Positions 17,335 through 26,526 of a stretch of 64,000 nt of DNA are shown here, piece after piece; position 1 is the stretch's first letter, and each line of letters starts with the position of its first letter. This DNA comes from JALYUA01 sp039933215 (GTDB lineage: Bacteria; Acidobacteriota; Thermoanaerobaculia; UBA5066; Gp7-AA6). The stretch is from NCBI GenBank assembly GCA_039933215.1, contig JBDTOO010000001.1, forward strand, positions 90,340 to 154,339, read 5' to 3'. Position numbers and translations under genes: made by a program. The notes below the pieces were generated by a model. The model saw only the letters and a list, made by a program, of their open reading frames with translations. It had not been told where the DNA came from and did not search any database.

Positions 17335-18075
17335 CTATTCTCCCGCGCCTTTCCAGGGCAGAGGCTGCGAGAGGAGGACGGCCCGCGGGTTGTCCTCGAA
17401 GAGCCCCGATGCGGCCGCCTCTCCCAGCGTCTTCTGCACGTGACGCCGCGCGGCCGCGAGCCGCGGGGGCCGGCGGTCGAGGGAGTGCGCGTCCGAGGCG
17501 ACGAGGTGCACGAGCCCCCGCCGGAGCATTTCCTCGGACGCTTCCGATGCCGCCGGACCGAAATCGCCGAGGAAGCTGCCCGCCGTCAGCTGGACGCGAG
17601 CTCCGCGCTCGATCAACTCCTCGAGCCGGTCCGGCGCCTCGGAGAGAGGCCGGTTGCGCTCCGGGTGGGCCAGAACCGGGGTCACGCCGAGGAGGGCGAG
17701 CTCGTGGAAGAGCGCGCCGGTGTGCGGAGGAACTTCGCCGGAGGGCAGCTCCACCAGGAGATACCCCGTTCGGTTCAGGCCGGTGAGCGGGCTCCACCTT
17801 CCCCGTTCGACGAGCTCCACCGCGTCCGCCGAGAGGAAATACTCGCATCCGGGCAGGATTTCCGGAGTGCCTCCGAGAAGGGCGTTCAACTCCGCGATGA
17901 GGGCGTCGCGCAGCTCCGGATCGTCGTTGACCCACGGACCGCGCAGCACGTGCGGCGTCGCGATAATCGTCGTGGTCCCCTGGGCCGCCGCCGCCCGACA
18001 GAGGGCGACCGACTCGTCCCAGTCATCCGGCCCGTCGTCGATGCCGGGCAGGCAGTGAAAGTGAAGATCGATCAT
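17335..18075 (-). CDS. PHP-family protein-tyrosine phosphatase (CpsB/CapC/YwqE-like)
   Basis: The 246-residue protein starts MIDLHFHCLPGIDDGPDDW, the metal-binding H-x-H motif of CpsB/YwqE, and has ATPHVLRG, AHPERN and ASDAHS, the other ligands of the polymerase-and-histidinol-phosphatase fold. These manganese-dependent enzymes dephosphorylate the C-terminal tyrosine cluster of the BY-kinase co-polymerase, controlling chain length. The kinase is the gene immediately upstream (31-base gap). The ATG at 18075 puts the metal motif at residue 5, as in the family; the longer frame adds 21 residues inside the kinase gene. Confidence 0.92.
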   Translation of the reverse strand: MIDLHFHCLPGIDDGPDDWDESVALCRAAAAQGTTTIIATPHVLRGPWVNDDPELRDALIAELNALLGGTPEILPGCEYFLSADAVELVERGRWSPLTGLNRTGYLLVELPSGEVPPHTGALFHELALLGVTPVLAHPERNRPLSEAPDRLEELIERGARVQLTAGSFLGDFGPAASEASEEMLRRGLVHLVASDAHSLDRRPPRLAAARRHVQKTLGEAAASGLFEDNPRAVLLSQPLPWKGAGE

Positions 18076-18106
18076 CGCGGGCGGCCGCGAAGAACGGCCG
18101 GTCGCC

Positions 18107-20395
18107 TCAACTGAGGCGCGTCGCCGCGGCGGCTCCACCCGCGGGTTCCGGGACCGGCGGATCGATCTCTCCGGCGTAGTAGCTCTCCTCGTAGCCGTAC
18201 TTCTTTCCGTAGCCCGCCGCGTCCTCGGCCAGGTTGTTGATCACGACGCCGAGTACCCGAACGCCGCTCCGCATGAGCTTGTCCCGCGAGCGGATGACGG
18301 CATCGCGCGAGGTCGCGCCGCCCTTGACGCAGAGGACGACCCCGTCGGTTTGATGGCCGAGGACGATCGCGTCCGCCACGGCGATCACGGGGGGTCCGTC
18401 CAGGATCACGTAGTCGTAGTTCAGCCGGGCGAACTCCAGGAAGTTTCCCATCGCGTCCGAGGAGAGCAGCCCGGACGGGTTCGGCGACGTGGGGCCCGCG
18501 GGGACGATGAAGACGTCGGGTACGGATGTCATCTGCACGGCGCGCTCCGGATCGAGGTTCTCCGCCAGGATTGACACCAGCCCCACGCGATTCGACACGC
18601 GAAGGACCTCGTGAAGACGGGGCCGATGGAGATCGGCATCGACGAGGAGCACCCGCTTCCCGAGCTGCCCGAGAACGACCGCGAGGTTGGCTGCCGTCGA
18701 CGTCTTCCCCTCGCGCGAGATGGCCGACGTGATCACGATCGACTTGATGCCGCCCGCCCAGGAAAGGAGCAGCGCGGTCCGGAAGGCGCGGTAGCGCTCA
18801 GCGATTCGGGAACGGGAGCGGTGGTGCGGCAGAAGCTCGATCGTCGCGCCATCGTCGGCGTCACGCGGCTTTCCGCGCAAACCGGCCTTCCCGCCGTAGG
18901 ACGGTCCTCGACCGGGCGAGGAAACGGAGGGGATGACCCCGAGCGCGGGGACGTGCAGGTATTGCTCGACCTGCTCGGGCGTCCGCAGGCTGCGGTCGAG
19001 ATAGGAGAGAAGAAACGCGAGACCGACGCCGAGCGAGAGGCCGACGAGAAGTCCGACGAGAGCGTTCTTGCTGTACGAAGGCTTGAACTTGTTGTGGGGC
19101 GCCAGCGCGCGGTCCACGACGCGGATGCCGGACACGCGCTCTCCGCGCATCCGCGAGAGAACCTCCACCTCCGCCTGGCGCTTCAGCAGGTTGTCCATCA
19201 GGGCCCGCTTCGTGTCGACCTCGAGGCGCAGGTTCCCGTACTCCGCGACGTTTCCGTTCGCCGTCAGGGCCTCGGACCGCTGGCTCCGCAGGACGCCCTT
19301 CAGGCTTCCCTCACGCCGGAGCGCCGTCTCGTAGTCGCCCCGGGCCGCTTCGCGGTTTTTTCTCAGGGTGTCCTGGACCGTCGCCTCGAGGTGTTGACGG
19401 CCCTTCTCGATCTGGGCCTTCAACTGCAGCATCGCCGGCCACTCGGGCTTGAAGAGGTTCAGCTTCTCGGCGTATTCCCTCTCGAGACGCGCCTGCTCGC
19501 CGCGCAGCTGCGACACGACGGGATTGTTCGAGACTTCGGCCGTCGAGTCGGCCGTGGCGGTCGCGAGCTGGTGATAGCGCGCTTCCTTGGCGACGCGGTC
19601 GGCGAGCGCCGACGAGTAGTCGACGTTCAGCGTGTCGAGATTCTGCATCGCCGGATTGGAGCGCGGATCCGAGGAGACGATGTCCTTCTGGCGGCCGTAG
19701 GCGGTGAGATCCTGCTCGCGCGCGTCGAGCTCCCCCTTGAGCTGCCGGATCTGCGCGCCGAGGAACTGCGACGTCTGCTTGAGGAACCCGAACTTCGCGT
19801 CGAGCGTCCACTCGATGTAGGCGTCGGCGACCGCGTTGGCGATCTCGGCGGCCTGGGCCGGAGAGTTCGAGATGTAGGTGAGCTCGACGAGATTCGTCCC
19901 GCGAACCTGATCGACGCCGACTCCGCTCGCGATCCGCGACGCGGCGGCGGTCGTCGCGTCCTCCCCGGCGGCCTTGTCGGCGGGCGCCCCTCCCGGGCGG
20001 AAGAAGCCGCTGCGGCGCGCCGGGTTCGCCGCGGTCGACGTCGCCGTGTTCGCGAGATTGAGCCGCGTGACGACGCGCTCCGCCACGTCGCGGCTCCGCA
20101 TGAGCCGGATCTGGGTCGGAAGGAAGTCCGGGTCGTAGCCGCTCCCGGTCTGCTCGATAGAGCGGATGTCCATCGAGCCGCCGTTGTCTTTTTCGACCGC
20201 GAGCAGCACCGTCGCCCGATAGAGCGGCTCCGTCCGGAATGACTGGATCGCGGCCACTCCGAGCGCGAGCACGACGCAGACGGCGATCAGCCGCCAGCGT
20301 TGGGCGATGATCGCCCAGTACTCCGAAAGGTCCACCGGACCGGTGGCCGTTTCGGCCGAAGCCGGCTCTTCGAAAGACTCCCAGCGTTTGGACAT
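18107..20395 (-). CDS. wzc: Polysaccharide co-polymerase fused to BY-type tyrosine autokinase (Wzc-like)
   Basis: The 762-residue protein begins with a cytoplasmic leader and a Wzz domain (VDLSEYWAIIAQRWRLIAV, first membrane helix about residues 40-58). A long periplasmic coiled coil covers about residues 190-390, and a second helix follows near residue 450 (VGLLVGLSLGVGLAFLLSYL). The kinase domain has Walker A SREGKTSTAANLA near residue 560, Walker A' LLVDADLHRPR and Walker B VILDGPP. The tail has a tyrosine cluster YGKKYGYEESYY near residues 728-742, the autophosphorylation site. It regulates polymer length and export with the Wza-like gene, whose stop overlaps its start by one base. Confidence 0.95.
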   Translation of the reverse strand: MSKRWESFEEPASAETATGPVDLSEYWAIIAQRWRLIAVCVVLALGVAAIQSFRTEPLYRATVLLAVEKDNGGSMDIRSIEQTGSGYDPDFLPTQIRLMRSRDVAERVVTRLNLANTATSTAANPARRSGFFRPGGAPADKAAGEDATTAAASRIASGVGVDQVRGTNLVELTYISNSPAQAAEIANAVADAYIEWTLDAKFGFLKQTSQFLGAQIRQLKGELDAREQDLTAYGRQKDIVSSDPRSNPAMQNLDTLNVDYSSALADRVAKEARYHQLATATADSTAEVSNNPVVSQLRGEQARLEREYAEKLNLFKPEWPAMLQLKAQIEKGRQHLEATVQDTLRKNREAARGDYETALRREGSLKGVLRSQRSEALTANGNVAEYGNLRLEVDTKRALMDNLLKRQAEVEVLSRMRGERVSGIRVVDRALAPHNKFKPSYSKNALVGLLVGLSLGVGLAFLLSYLDRSLRTPEQVEQYLHVPALGVIPSVSSPGRGPSYGGKAGLRGKPRDADDGATIELLPHHRSRSRIAERYRAFRTALLLSWAGGIKSIVITSAISREGKTSTAANLAVVLGQLGKRVLLVDADLHRPRLHEVLRVSNRVGLVSILAENLDPERAVQMTSVPDVFIVPAGPTSPNPSGLLSSDAMGNFLEFARLNYDYVILDGPPVIAVADAIVLGHQTDGVVLCVKGGATSRDAVIRSRDKLMRSGVRVLGVVINNLAEDAAGYGKKYGYEESYYAGEIDPPVPEPAGGAAAATRLS

Positions 20396-21234
20396 CAGAA
20401 AAACGACTCCTTCACGATCAACACGTCATCCGGCTTCAGGATCGCGTCCGGCTCCTTGCCCGACACGATCCGACGGTAGTTGGCCCGGATTTCTATGTCC
20501 TTGCCGTCAGCGCCCCGCCGCTTGATCCGGATGGTGTTCGAGGCCCGGTCGTTCAGTCCTCCGGCCTTCGCGATGGCCGACAGGACCGAGATGCGGTCGT
20601 CCCCGTTGAACTCCAGCGCGCCGGGGCTCTTCACTTCCCCGACGCAGAAGACTCGAATCAGGGTGCGCGGCTGCACGTTGATCACGTCGGCCGGGAGGAT
20701 CGGAATGTTCCACATAGGAGCCGAGCTGCGCAGGAGCTCGTCGCGATCGATCTCGAGCGTGTCCGACAATCCGTTCTCGGCTCGCCGGAGCACGTAGATC
20801 TTCTTGCCCGCGGTCTCGGTGAGCCCGCCGGCCGCCGCGATCGCCTGGAGGAGAGTCCATCGTCCGGAGATGTTCAGCGACCCGGGCTTCTGGACGGCGC
20901 CGACCACGGTGATCGGCTTGCTGCCGAACTCCTTCACGACCACCGAGACATTGGCGCGATTGACGTACTTCGCCTTGAGCGTCGTCTCCAGCCGGTCGCG
21001 CACCTGACCGCCGGTCAAGCCCGACACCGGGACGTCGCCCAGGAGCGGCAGATCGATGCTGCCGCTGTCGGAAACGCGTCGGTCGAGGTTCAACTCCGGG
21101 ACCTCGAACACGCGGATCTCCAGGAGGTCTTTGGGACCGATCAGGTACTCGCCGGCGCCCTCCGGCGGGCGTCCCGACGCGGCGCCGCGGATCGCCAGGA
21201 ACAGAACGATCGCGAGCCGGCTGCGTAGAGTCAT
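20395..21234 (-). CDS. wza: Polysaccharide export outer-membrane protein (Wza-like, Poly_export plus SLBB)
   Basis: The 279-residue protein has a hydrophobic signal (LAIVLFLAIRGAASG), then the Poly_export domain YLIGPKDLLEIRVFEVPELN with PLLGDVPVSGLTGGQVRDRL. Two SLBB domains follow (ITVVGAVQKPGSLNISG and VFCVGEVKSPGALEFNG). No clear lipobox cysteine is seen, unlike E. coli Wza, and it is shorter, so the octameric outer-membrane part may be supplied by the beta-barrel gene upstream. It should form the periplasmic/outer-membrane conduit joined to the Wzc-like protein. The ATG overlaps the upstream stop in ATGA. Confidence 0.93.
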   Translation of the reverse strand: MTLRSRLAIVLFLAIRGAASGRPPEGAGEYLIGPKDLLEIRVFEVPELNLDRRVSDSGSIDLPLLGDVPVSGLTGGQVRDRLETTLKAKYVNRANVSVVVKEFGSKPITVVGAVQKPGSLNISGRWTLLQAIAAAGGLTETAGKKIYVLRRAENGLSDTLEIDRDELLRSSAPMWNIPILPADVINVQPRTLIRVFCVGEVKSPGALEFNGDDRISVLSAIAKAGGLNDRASNTIRIKRRGADGKDIEIRANYRRIVSGKEPDAILKPDDVLIVKESFF

Positions 21235-22556
21235 CTCGAAAAATCTCCCGAAAGATTGATGGTCGTCGTGATCCGCGTCACCGTGCGGCTCTGTCCCGGC
21301 ACGTTCGAGTCGAGCTTGACCTCCGATGCCAGCGCCGTGAGACTCGCCTGCTTCAGAAACGCGTACGTGAACCCCCCGCCGTAGCTCGCGGTCTTGTCCT
21401 TCCGGACGACGGACCCGCCGCCGGGTAGCACAACAGGCACGGGGAAATCGTTAATTCCGAACTCCCCGTAGCCCCGAAGGGTCAGCCTCTGGCCGATGCC
21501 CAGGTTGACCCCTCCTCCATTCGATGTGCTGAAGAAATATGGGTTCTCCGACGTGAGTCCGTAGGAGGTTCCGCGGAAGCCGTACGCCTGGATCTCCAGA
21601 CGCTTGAGGATGAAGTAAGAGGCGAAATAGGAACCCGTGGTGGTCGAATAGTCCGGGAACGTCGAGCCGCTCACCCCGTGGCCTTTTCGGTAGCCGCCCG
21701 ACAGATGCAGAAAAAACCGGGGCGCGGAATATCCGAGGCCCACGAGGTAGCCCGTTGACTCGTTGTCGCCCGCCGCCGCGCGAGCGGCCGCTTCGAACCG
21801 GACCCGGGTCTGCTCGACGAGCGCTGACACGTCCAGGTTCCGTCGCACGCGCAAGCGGAGCCCGACCCTCCCGACATCCTCCCGGCGATTGAGATCGCTG
21901 GCGTTCTGGATCTCCGCTGGCGTTTCGGCGTCCGTGAAGTAGCGCCTCTCCTGCGTTCCGGCGCGAGCGAAAACTGCGAGGGGCCCCCCGACTTCGACCT
22001 CGGCCCCCGCCGATGCGACCCGAAGGCTCTCGCTCGTCAACGCGAGGGTGTCCGCGCTCAGGATCGCCGTGCTGCGGTTGGTCGACCCGTTGGCGTCGAA
22101 TGAAACCTTGTTGAAGACTCCGATCCAGGAAGCGCCGTAGTACCCCCCGAGCGCGCGGCGCTGCGAAAGGTGCAGGTACCAGGTGTACTCCGGGAGGGCC
22201 TCGGCGCGAATGTACATCCTGCTGCCCAGCCGCTGCAGGAGCCGGACGCCGCCGAAGATGTCGCCCGTCCAGTCCGACACCGCCCGCGCGCCGACCTCGG
22301 GGACCCCGAAGACGTTGTTGTCGTAGCCCAGGGCGCGGATCTGGAAGACGGGGTGGATGAAGAACGGCCCCAAGTGATAGCGGCTGCTCTCGATCTCCGC
22401 TTCGAGCTGCTCGCGCGCCGGGATCGTCCGCTGGCGCGGCACGTCGTCGCCGCCGACCTGGGCCATGGCCTTGCGCGAGGCGAGGGCTCCACCGAAGACG
22501 AGCGCCATGGCCAGCCAGCGGGTCGGTGAGCGGCTCGCGGTGGGTCGACGGCTCAT
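21231..22556 (-). CDS. Outer-membrane beta-barrel protein of polysaccharide locus
   Basis: From the ATG at 22556 (GAGG nine bases upstream) the product has 441 residues. A signal peptide ends near AMAQVGG. After it the sequence shows alternating amphipathic strands with many aromatic residues and glycines: IRALGYDNNVFGVPE, RMYIRAEALPEYTWYLH, FFLHLSGGYRKGHG, ending in TRITTTINLSGDFSR. This is typical of 14- to 18-stranded barrels found with Wza/Wzc in Acidobacteriota and exosortase loci. It could be the outer-membrane exit pore or an anchor like Wzi; which of these is not decided by sequence. It is the first gene of the minus-strand operon. Confidence 0.85.
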   Translation of the reverse strand: MSRRPTASRSPTRWLAMALVFGGALASRKAMAQVGGDDVPRQRTIPAREQLEAEIESSRYHLGPFFIHPVFQIRALGYDNNVFGVPEVGARAVSDWTGDIFGGVRLLQRLGSRMYIRAEALPEYTWYLHLSQRRALGGYYGASWIGVFNKVSFDANGSTNRSTAILSADTLALTSESLRVASAGAEVEVGGPLAVFARAGTQERRYFTDAETPAEIQNASDLNRREDVGRVGLRLRVRRNLDVSALVEQTRVRFEAAARAAAGDNESTGYLVGLGYSAPRFFLHLSGGYRKGHGVSGSTFPDYSTTTGSYFASYFILKRLEIQAYGFRGTSYGLTSENPYFFSTSNGGGVNLGIGQRLTLRGYGEFGINDFPVPVVLPGGGSVVRKDKTASYGGGFTYAFLKQASLTALASEVKLDSNVPGQSRTVTRITTTINLSGDFSR

Positions 22557-22675
22557 CGACGTCGACCTCGCGAAAAGCGAACCGCGACGGGAACAGGGCA
22601 AAAGGACGGCATCGCCGCCCGCCGTTCACGATTCATACCCGCTCCGGGGGCCTGAACCGGCCAGACGCCGGTATC

Positions 22676-24193
22676 ATGGAGGAGATGGTTCATAGACTTC
22701 GCGAGTTCGGCCGGAAAGCGTTTTTTCCCGAGGGGACCGACTTTTTAAACGCCTTCGCCTTCGCGCTCCTCCTCATCCTCTCAGCAACTGTACCATTTCT
22801 GTACGAAATGCCCTCGAGCGGGGCGCGAGACGCGATGGGAGGCGGCGCGGTCCTCCCCCGGGGAGATCTGCTGCTCGAATTGTTTGCGTTCATTCTGCTT
22901 GCCGCCACTCTGCTTTCCCGAAGCCGTCTCGATGGGCTGCGTCCGCTGGCCTTGCCGGGCGCCGCGCTCGTCCTGTTGGCCGTCCTAGGCGTCGTTCAGC
23001 TTCTTCCCCTGCCCTACGGGCTCCTCGATCTGGCGGCTGCCCGGAACCTCCAAATTTACCACGATTCCGGCGAGATTCTGGGACTATTCGGGAGAGGAAA
23101 CCCTTCCGCTGCCCGCATTTCGGTCGCCCCGGGCGAGACCCTCGGCACCGTGCTCCTCATCCTCGCCTACGGGGCCGTCTTCCTCTCGGCGGTGAGCCTT
23201 CTCTCGACGCGTTCCCGGCGCCGCTTCTTCCTCTGGACGATCTTCGCCAGCGCGATCCTGCAGATTGTCGCGGCCATCCTGAGGGAAGGTCCGGGCCACC
23301 GGCTCCACGGTCCCTTCGTGAACCCCAACCATTTCTCGGCCTACCTCGAGGTCGTCCTCGCCTTCGCCTTCGCCACGATCCTAGCCGCCGCCCTCACGAG
23401 CGGCGACCGGGCGGAACGCGGAGACCCGGCGGCCGACCGGCTGGAGAAGCGATTCCTGCCCGTCGCCGGCGGCGTCCTGATCTGGGCCGTTCTCGCGCTC
23501 GGGATCGGGCTCACCGGATCGCGGGGCGGGCTGCTGTCCGCCTTTCTCACGACGCTCTGTCTCCTCTTCCTGGCGGCCCGCCGCCGACCCGCTCGCGCGC
23601 CGGCTCGCGCGATCGCGGCCGTGGGCGTGGCGCTTCTCGGCGGCGCGCTCCTGGTGATGCGGGCCGCGGGCTCCGAGCCGTTCATGCGGTTCCTGCATCT
23701 CGACCCGCGGGACCTGGGATCCAACACCCGGGTCGTCCTCTGGCGGACTTCCGTTGCCGCCTGGCGGCAGTTTCCGATCGTGGGGTCGGGGCTGGGAACG
23801 TTCCGCGAGGCCTTTCGGAGGGCTCAGCCGCGCGAGTTGCCCGGGCTCGTCGAGCAGGCGCACTCCGATTTCCTTCAGCTCCTCGTGACCGGCGGTGGCA
23901 TCGGCGCCGCCCTCGGGCTGCTGCTCTTCGGATCTCTCTTCATCATCCTGCTGCGAGCCTGGAAGAATCAGAAGCACCGGGAGGAGAGCGCCCTCGCCCT
24001 CGCCGGGATCGGCGCGCTCGCCTCTCTCACCTTGCACGGGCTCGTCGATTTCAACCTGTCGATCCCCGCCGTGCCGACGATCCTCGCGTGCGCGCTCGGG
24101 TGCGCCTGGGCGGCGGCGCGATACAGCCGGGGATCGCGACGAAAGGCCGAAACGTCGAAACGGCCGATGCCGGAGCTGCGCGCGGAGGGTTGA
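22676..24193 (+). CDS. O-antigen ligase/polymerase family membrane protein (second copy)
   Basis: This 505-residue multi-helix protein has the Wzy_C features LTGSRGGLLSAFLTTLCLLF near residue 280 and QAHSDFLQLLVTGGGIGAALG near residue 395, separated by the long periplasmic loop. PFVNPNHFSAYLEVVLAFAF is also characteristic. It is divergent from the polysaccharide operon, with a 119-base intergenic gap, and only distantly like the copy at the left end. One may be the polymerase and the other a ligase. Start: ATG at 22676; a second ATG three codons on is possible. Confidence 0.88.
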   Translation: MEEMVHRLREFGRKAFFPEGTDFLNAFAFALLLILSATVPFLYEMPSSGARDAMGGGAVLPRGDLLLELFAFILLAATLLSRSRLDGLRPLALPGAALVLLAVLGVVQLLPLPYGLLDLAAARNLQIYHDSGEILGLFGRGNPSAARISVAPGETLGTVLLILAYGAVFLSAVSLLSTRSRRRFFLWTIFASAILQIVAAILREGPGHRLHGPFVNPNHFSAYLEVVLAFAFATILAAALTSGDRAERGDPAADRLEKRFLPVAGGVLIWAVLALGIGLTGSRGGLLSAFLTTLCLLFLAARRRPARAPARAIAAVGVALLGGALLVMRAAGSEPFMRFLHLDPRDLGSNTRVVLWRTSVAAWRQFPIVGSGLGTFREAFRRAQPRELPGLVEQAHSDFLQLLVTGGGIGAALGLLLFGSLFIILLRAWKNQKHREESALALAGIGALASLTLHGLVDFNLSIPAVPTILACALGCAWAAARYSRGSRRKAETSKRPMPELRAEG

Positions 24194-24203
24194 CGCGGTC
24201 CCG

Positions 24204-25082
24204 TCAGGGCTGGAACGGGATCTGAATCATCTGAAGCGACTGGATCTCTTTTCCGTCGCGCCGCGCGGGCTCGAAGAGCCACTGCTGGACGGACGCGACC
24301 GCGGCCGAATTCAAATCCTCCCGCTGCCCGCGGACGACGTCGACCTTCAGCGGTTTGCCCGTCTCCGAAACCAGGACGCGCAGGATCACGGTGCCGCCGA
24401 CACGCGCGTCTCGGGCGCTCGCGGGATAGATCGTCGGAACCGACCGCCGGACTCGCGCGGGCGTGATGGAGTCGGGCCCCGCGACGGCATCTCTCGGCGG
24501 GGCGGGCGGAGCCGGCTCCGGAGTCGCGACCCGGGGAGGGCTGGCCGGCGCGGCGGCTGCCGGAGCGGGTGCCGGCGCCGCGGCGAAAGGCTTCGCGGTC
24601 GGCGCGGGAGGAAGCGGAGCCGGGAGCACCGCGGCGGCCTGCGCGGGAGCGGCGAACGGCCGCCGGCGGAAGCGCGACTGGAAATCCGCGCGCGAGGCAT
24701 TGTCGAGGCTGGCCTCCGCGCACGCGGGAAACCGACGCTCGGCGTCCGTCAGCTTCTCGAGGACGGTCTGGGCTTCCGGATGGTGGCCCGCGGCCTCTTC
24801 GGAAAGAGCCAGGTAGACGAGGGCCTCGCATAGCTGGCGGGGCTGGTCGAGCAGACCGAAGGCCGCGATGCGCAGGGGATCGCGAGCTTCGACCGGGCGA
24901 TGGGCGCGGTAGGCGTCGCGCCCCTCCCGCAGCCGAGCTTCCGCGAAGTCCTGAGCCGCCGATCCGCGAGCGAGAGCCGCGAGCAGAAGGGCGAGGAGGA
25001 TCCGGCGGACACCCGCGGCCGTCGCGGCGTCGCGGGCTGTCCCGAGTGGTCCCTTGTCCTCTTCCCGTCCCGAGTATTTCAC
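24204..25082 (-). CDS. Secreted TonB C-terminal-domain protein with TPR-like N-terminus
   Basis: The 292-residue protein has an N-terminal hydrophobic signal (RILLALLLAALARGSAAQ), a helical region FAEARLREGRDAYRAHRP through residue 120, an alanine/proline linker (about residues 135-190) and a TonB_C domain. That domain contains PTIYPASARDARVGGTVILR, VLVSETGKPLKVDVV and QQWLFEPARRDG. Classic TonB has an uncleaved N-terminal anchor; here the signal ends in SAAQ and looks cleavable, and no ExbB/ExbD genes are near. It converges on the preceding + strand gene (10-base gap). It is a paralog of the larger protein at 28158-30434. Confidence 0.82.
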   Translation of the reverse strand: MKYSGREEDKGPLGTARDAATAAGVRRILLALLLAALARGSAAQDFAEARLREGRDAYRAHRPVEARDPLRIAAFGLLDQPRQLCEALVYLALSEEAAGHHPEAQTVLEKLTDAERRFPACAEASLDNASRADFQSRFRRRPFAAPAQAAAVLPAPLPPAPTAKPFAAAPAPAPAAAAPASPPRVATPEPAPPAPPRDAVAGPDSITPARVRRSVPTIYPASARDARVGGTVILRVLVSETGKPLKVDVVRGQREDLNSAAVASVQQWLFEPARRDGKEIQSLQMIQIPFQP

Positions 25083-25128
25083 CTCGAAGGAGTCTATCTT
25101 CGCGCTTCCCCGCGCGGGAGAAGAAGAA

Positions 25129-26481
25129 TCAAGCCGGGACTTCCGCCGAGGTCGGCAGGCTCCCCCGGAGGATCCGGAGTCGCCACAGGATCTGCGCCGT
25201 AATGGCGATCGTCGCCAGAAGCATCAGATCGACCGCCGCCCGGAAGCGCGGATCTCCCCACGCCACGGCGGATGAGATCACCGCCGTATAGACGACGATC
25301 GAGGCCGCCGCCACCCAGGCGGCGGCGAGGTTCGGCGGGACTGGCCCAAAAGGGGGCGCGCGTTCGACGACGGCGCGCGCGACGAGCCCGAACGCGACGG
25401 CGAGCGAGGCGAAAAAGCCGCAGAACACCGCCCAGCTCAAGCCATACCAGACGAGGCGCACGAGCGGAGAGCGCATGAGAGGCAAGCCTCCCGAGATCGG
25501 AAACCAGAACTCGGCGAAGCTGCGGGCGCCGTCCTCGAGATAGGCCTCGGGGTATGAGCGGATGAGGCGGACCGACATCGCTTCGAGGTACTTCCCGAGC
25601 TCTTCCTCCGTCTTCCCCGTCGCCTTCATGAGCTCAGGCTGGATCGTGAAGACGGACCAGGAGAGGTTCTCCCGGCGCAGCGCCGCCGCCCGCCGCGCCT
25701 CGACGAGCATGCCGCGGACGAGAGGATCGGGGACTTGCTCCCACAGCATGCAGGTGCGTCCGGCGAGGGTGTAGCCGAGGAGCGACGTCTGACCGAAGTA
25801 TCCCGATTTCGCGTAGTTGATCGCCGAACGGCCTCCCGCGATCACGATCGTTCCCGCCGCGAGCCACACCGCGTCGCGCACGATCCGCTTCCAGTTCCAG
25901 CCGTGCGGCTTCATCGCGAAAGCGAGGACCGCCAGCGCGACGCCGAGCGCGGGGGCGAGGAATTCGAAGGTCGGCTTCGTCGTCGCCGCGTACCCCGCCG
26001 CGAGTGAAGCCAGGGTCAGGAACCAAAGCCGCGACGTCTGCCAGTACCGATGGATCGACCAGAAGAGGAGGGCGAGGCAGAAGGCGGCGAGCGTCTCGGT
26101 GAGAGCCCATGCCGCCATCTGGACGTACGGGGGCAGGAGCATCACCAGGCACGCCGCCGCGATCCAGCTCGGACGCAGTCCGATCGAACGCAGAACGGCC
26201 GCGATCAGGAGCACGGAACCGGCGTGGAAGAGCAGGGAGACGTGAAAGAGGAGGCGCGTCGGCCCCGTCGTCGATCCCGTGGCGAGCAAGAGGAGCGGAT
26301 AGCCCGGGGGCCTCTCGGGATTCGTCGCGCCGTGGGCGATGGCGCTCGCGGCGCGGAGATAGCCGGCCGTGTCGTTCGCGATGAACGGTGCCTTCGTCCA
26401 GGCGAGCTCGTAGACGACCCCGGCGACCGCGAACGCGAGAAGGAGACCCGTCATGAGAAGCGGCTTCGTCCGTCGTTGCAT
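25129..26481 (-). CDS. GT-C fold membrane glycosyltransferase (PMT/ArnT-like)
   Basis: The 450-residue protein has about ten membrane helices and the GT-C first periplasmic loop aspartate in TKAPFIANDTAGYLRAA near residues 30-46. The stretch NPERPPGYPLLLLA is seen in the family after the first loop. These enzymes use polyprenyl-phosphate sugars to glycosylate proteins or lipids on the periplasmic side. No substrate can be deduced. It follows the beta-helix gene in the same direction (45-base gap) but has no clear functional link to it. Confidence 0.8.
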   Translation of the reverse strand: MQRRTKPLLMTGLLLAFAVAGVVYELAWTKAPFIANDTAGYLRAASAIAHGATNPERPPGYPLLLLATGSTTGPTRLLFHVSLLFHAGSVLLIAAVLRSIGLRPSWIAAACLVMLLPPYVQMAAWALTETLAAFCLALLFWSIHRYWQTSRLWFLTLASLAAGYAATTKPTFEFLAPALGVALAVLAFAMKPHGWNWKRIVRDAVWLAAGTIVIAGGRSAINYAKSGYFGQTSLLGYTLAGRTCMLWEQVPDPLVRGMLVEARRAAALRRENLSWSVFTIQPELMKATGKTEEELGKYLEAMSVRLIRSYPEAYLEDGARSFAEFWFPISGGLPLMRSPLVRLVWYGLSWAVFCGFFASLAVAFGLVARAVVERAPPFGPVPPNLAAAWVAAASIVVYTAVISSAVAWGDPRFRAAVDLMLLATIAITAQILWRLRILRGSLPTSAEVPA

Positions 26482-26526
26482 GGGTCTCCTCGGGGGAAAG
26501 GCCGACCCCGTTCGGCGGCCGCGATT

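Noticed and set aside
15457..18114. 885-codon open frame on the plus strand
   Set aside because: Runs antisense to the unknown anchored protein and the PHP phosphatase, both with good protein features; the plus-strand product has none.
18611..20242. 543-codon open frame on the plus strand
   Set aside because: Antisense to the Wzc-like kinase; no fold or ribosome site.
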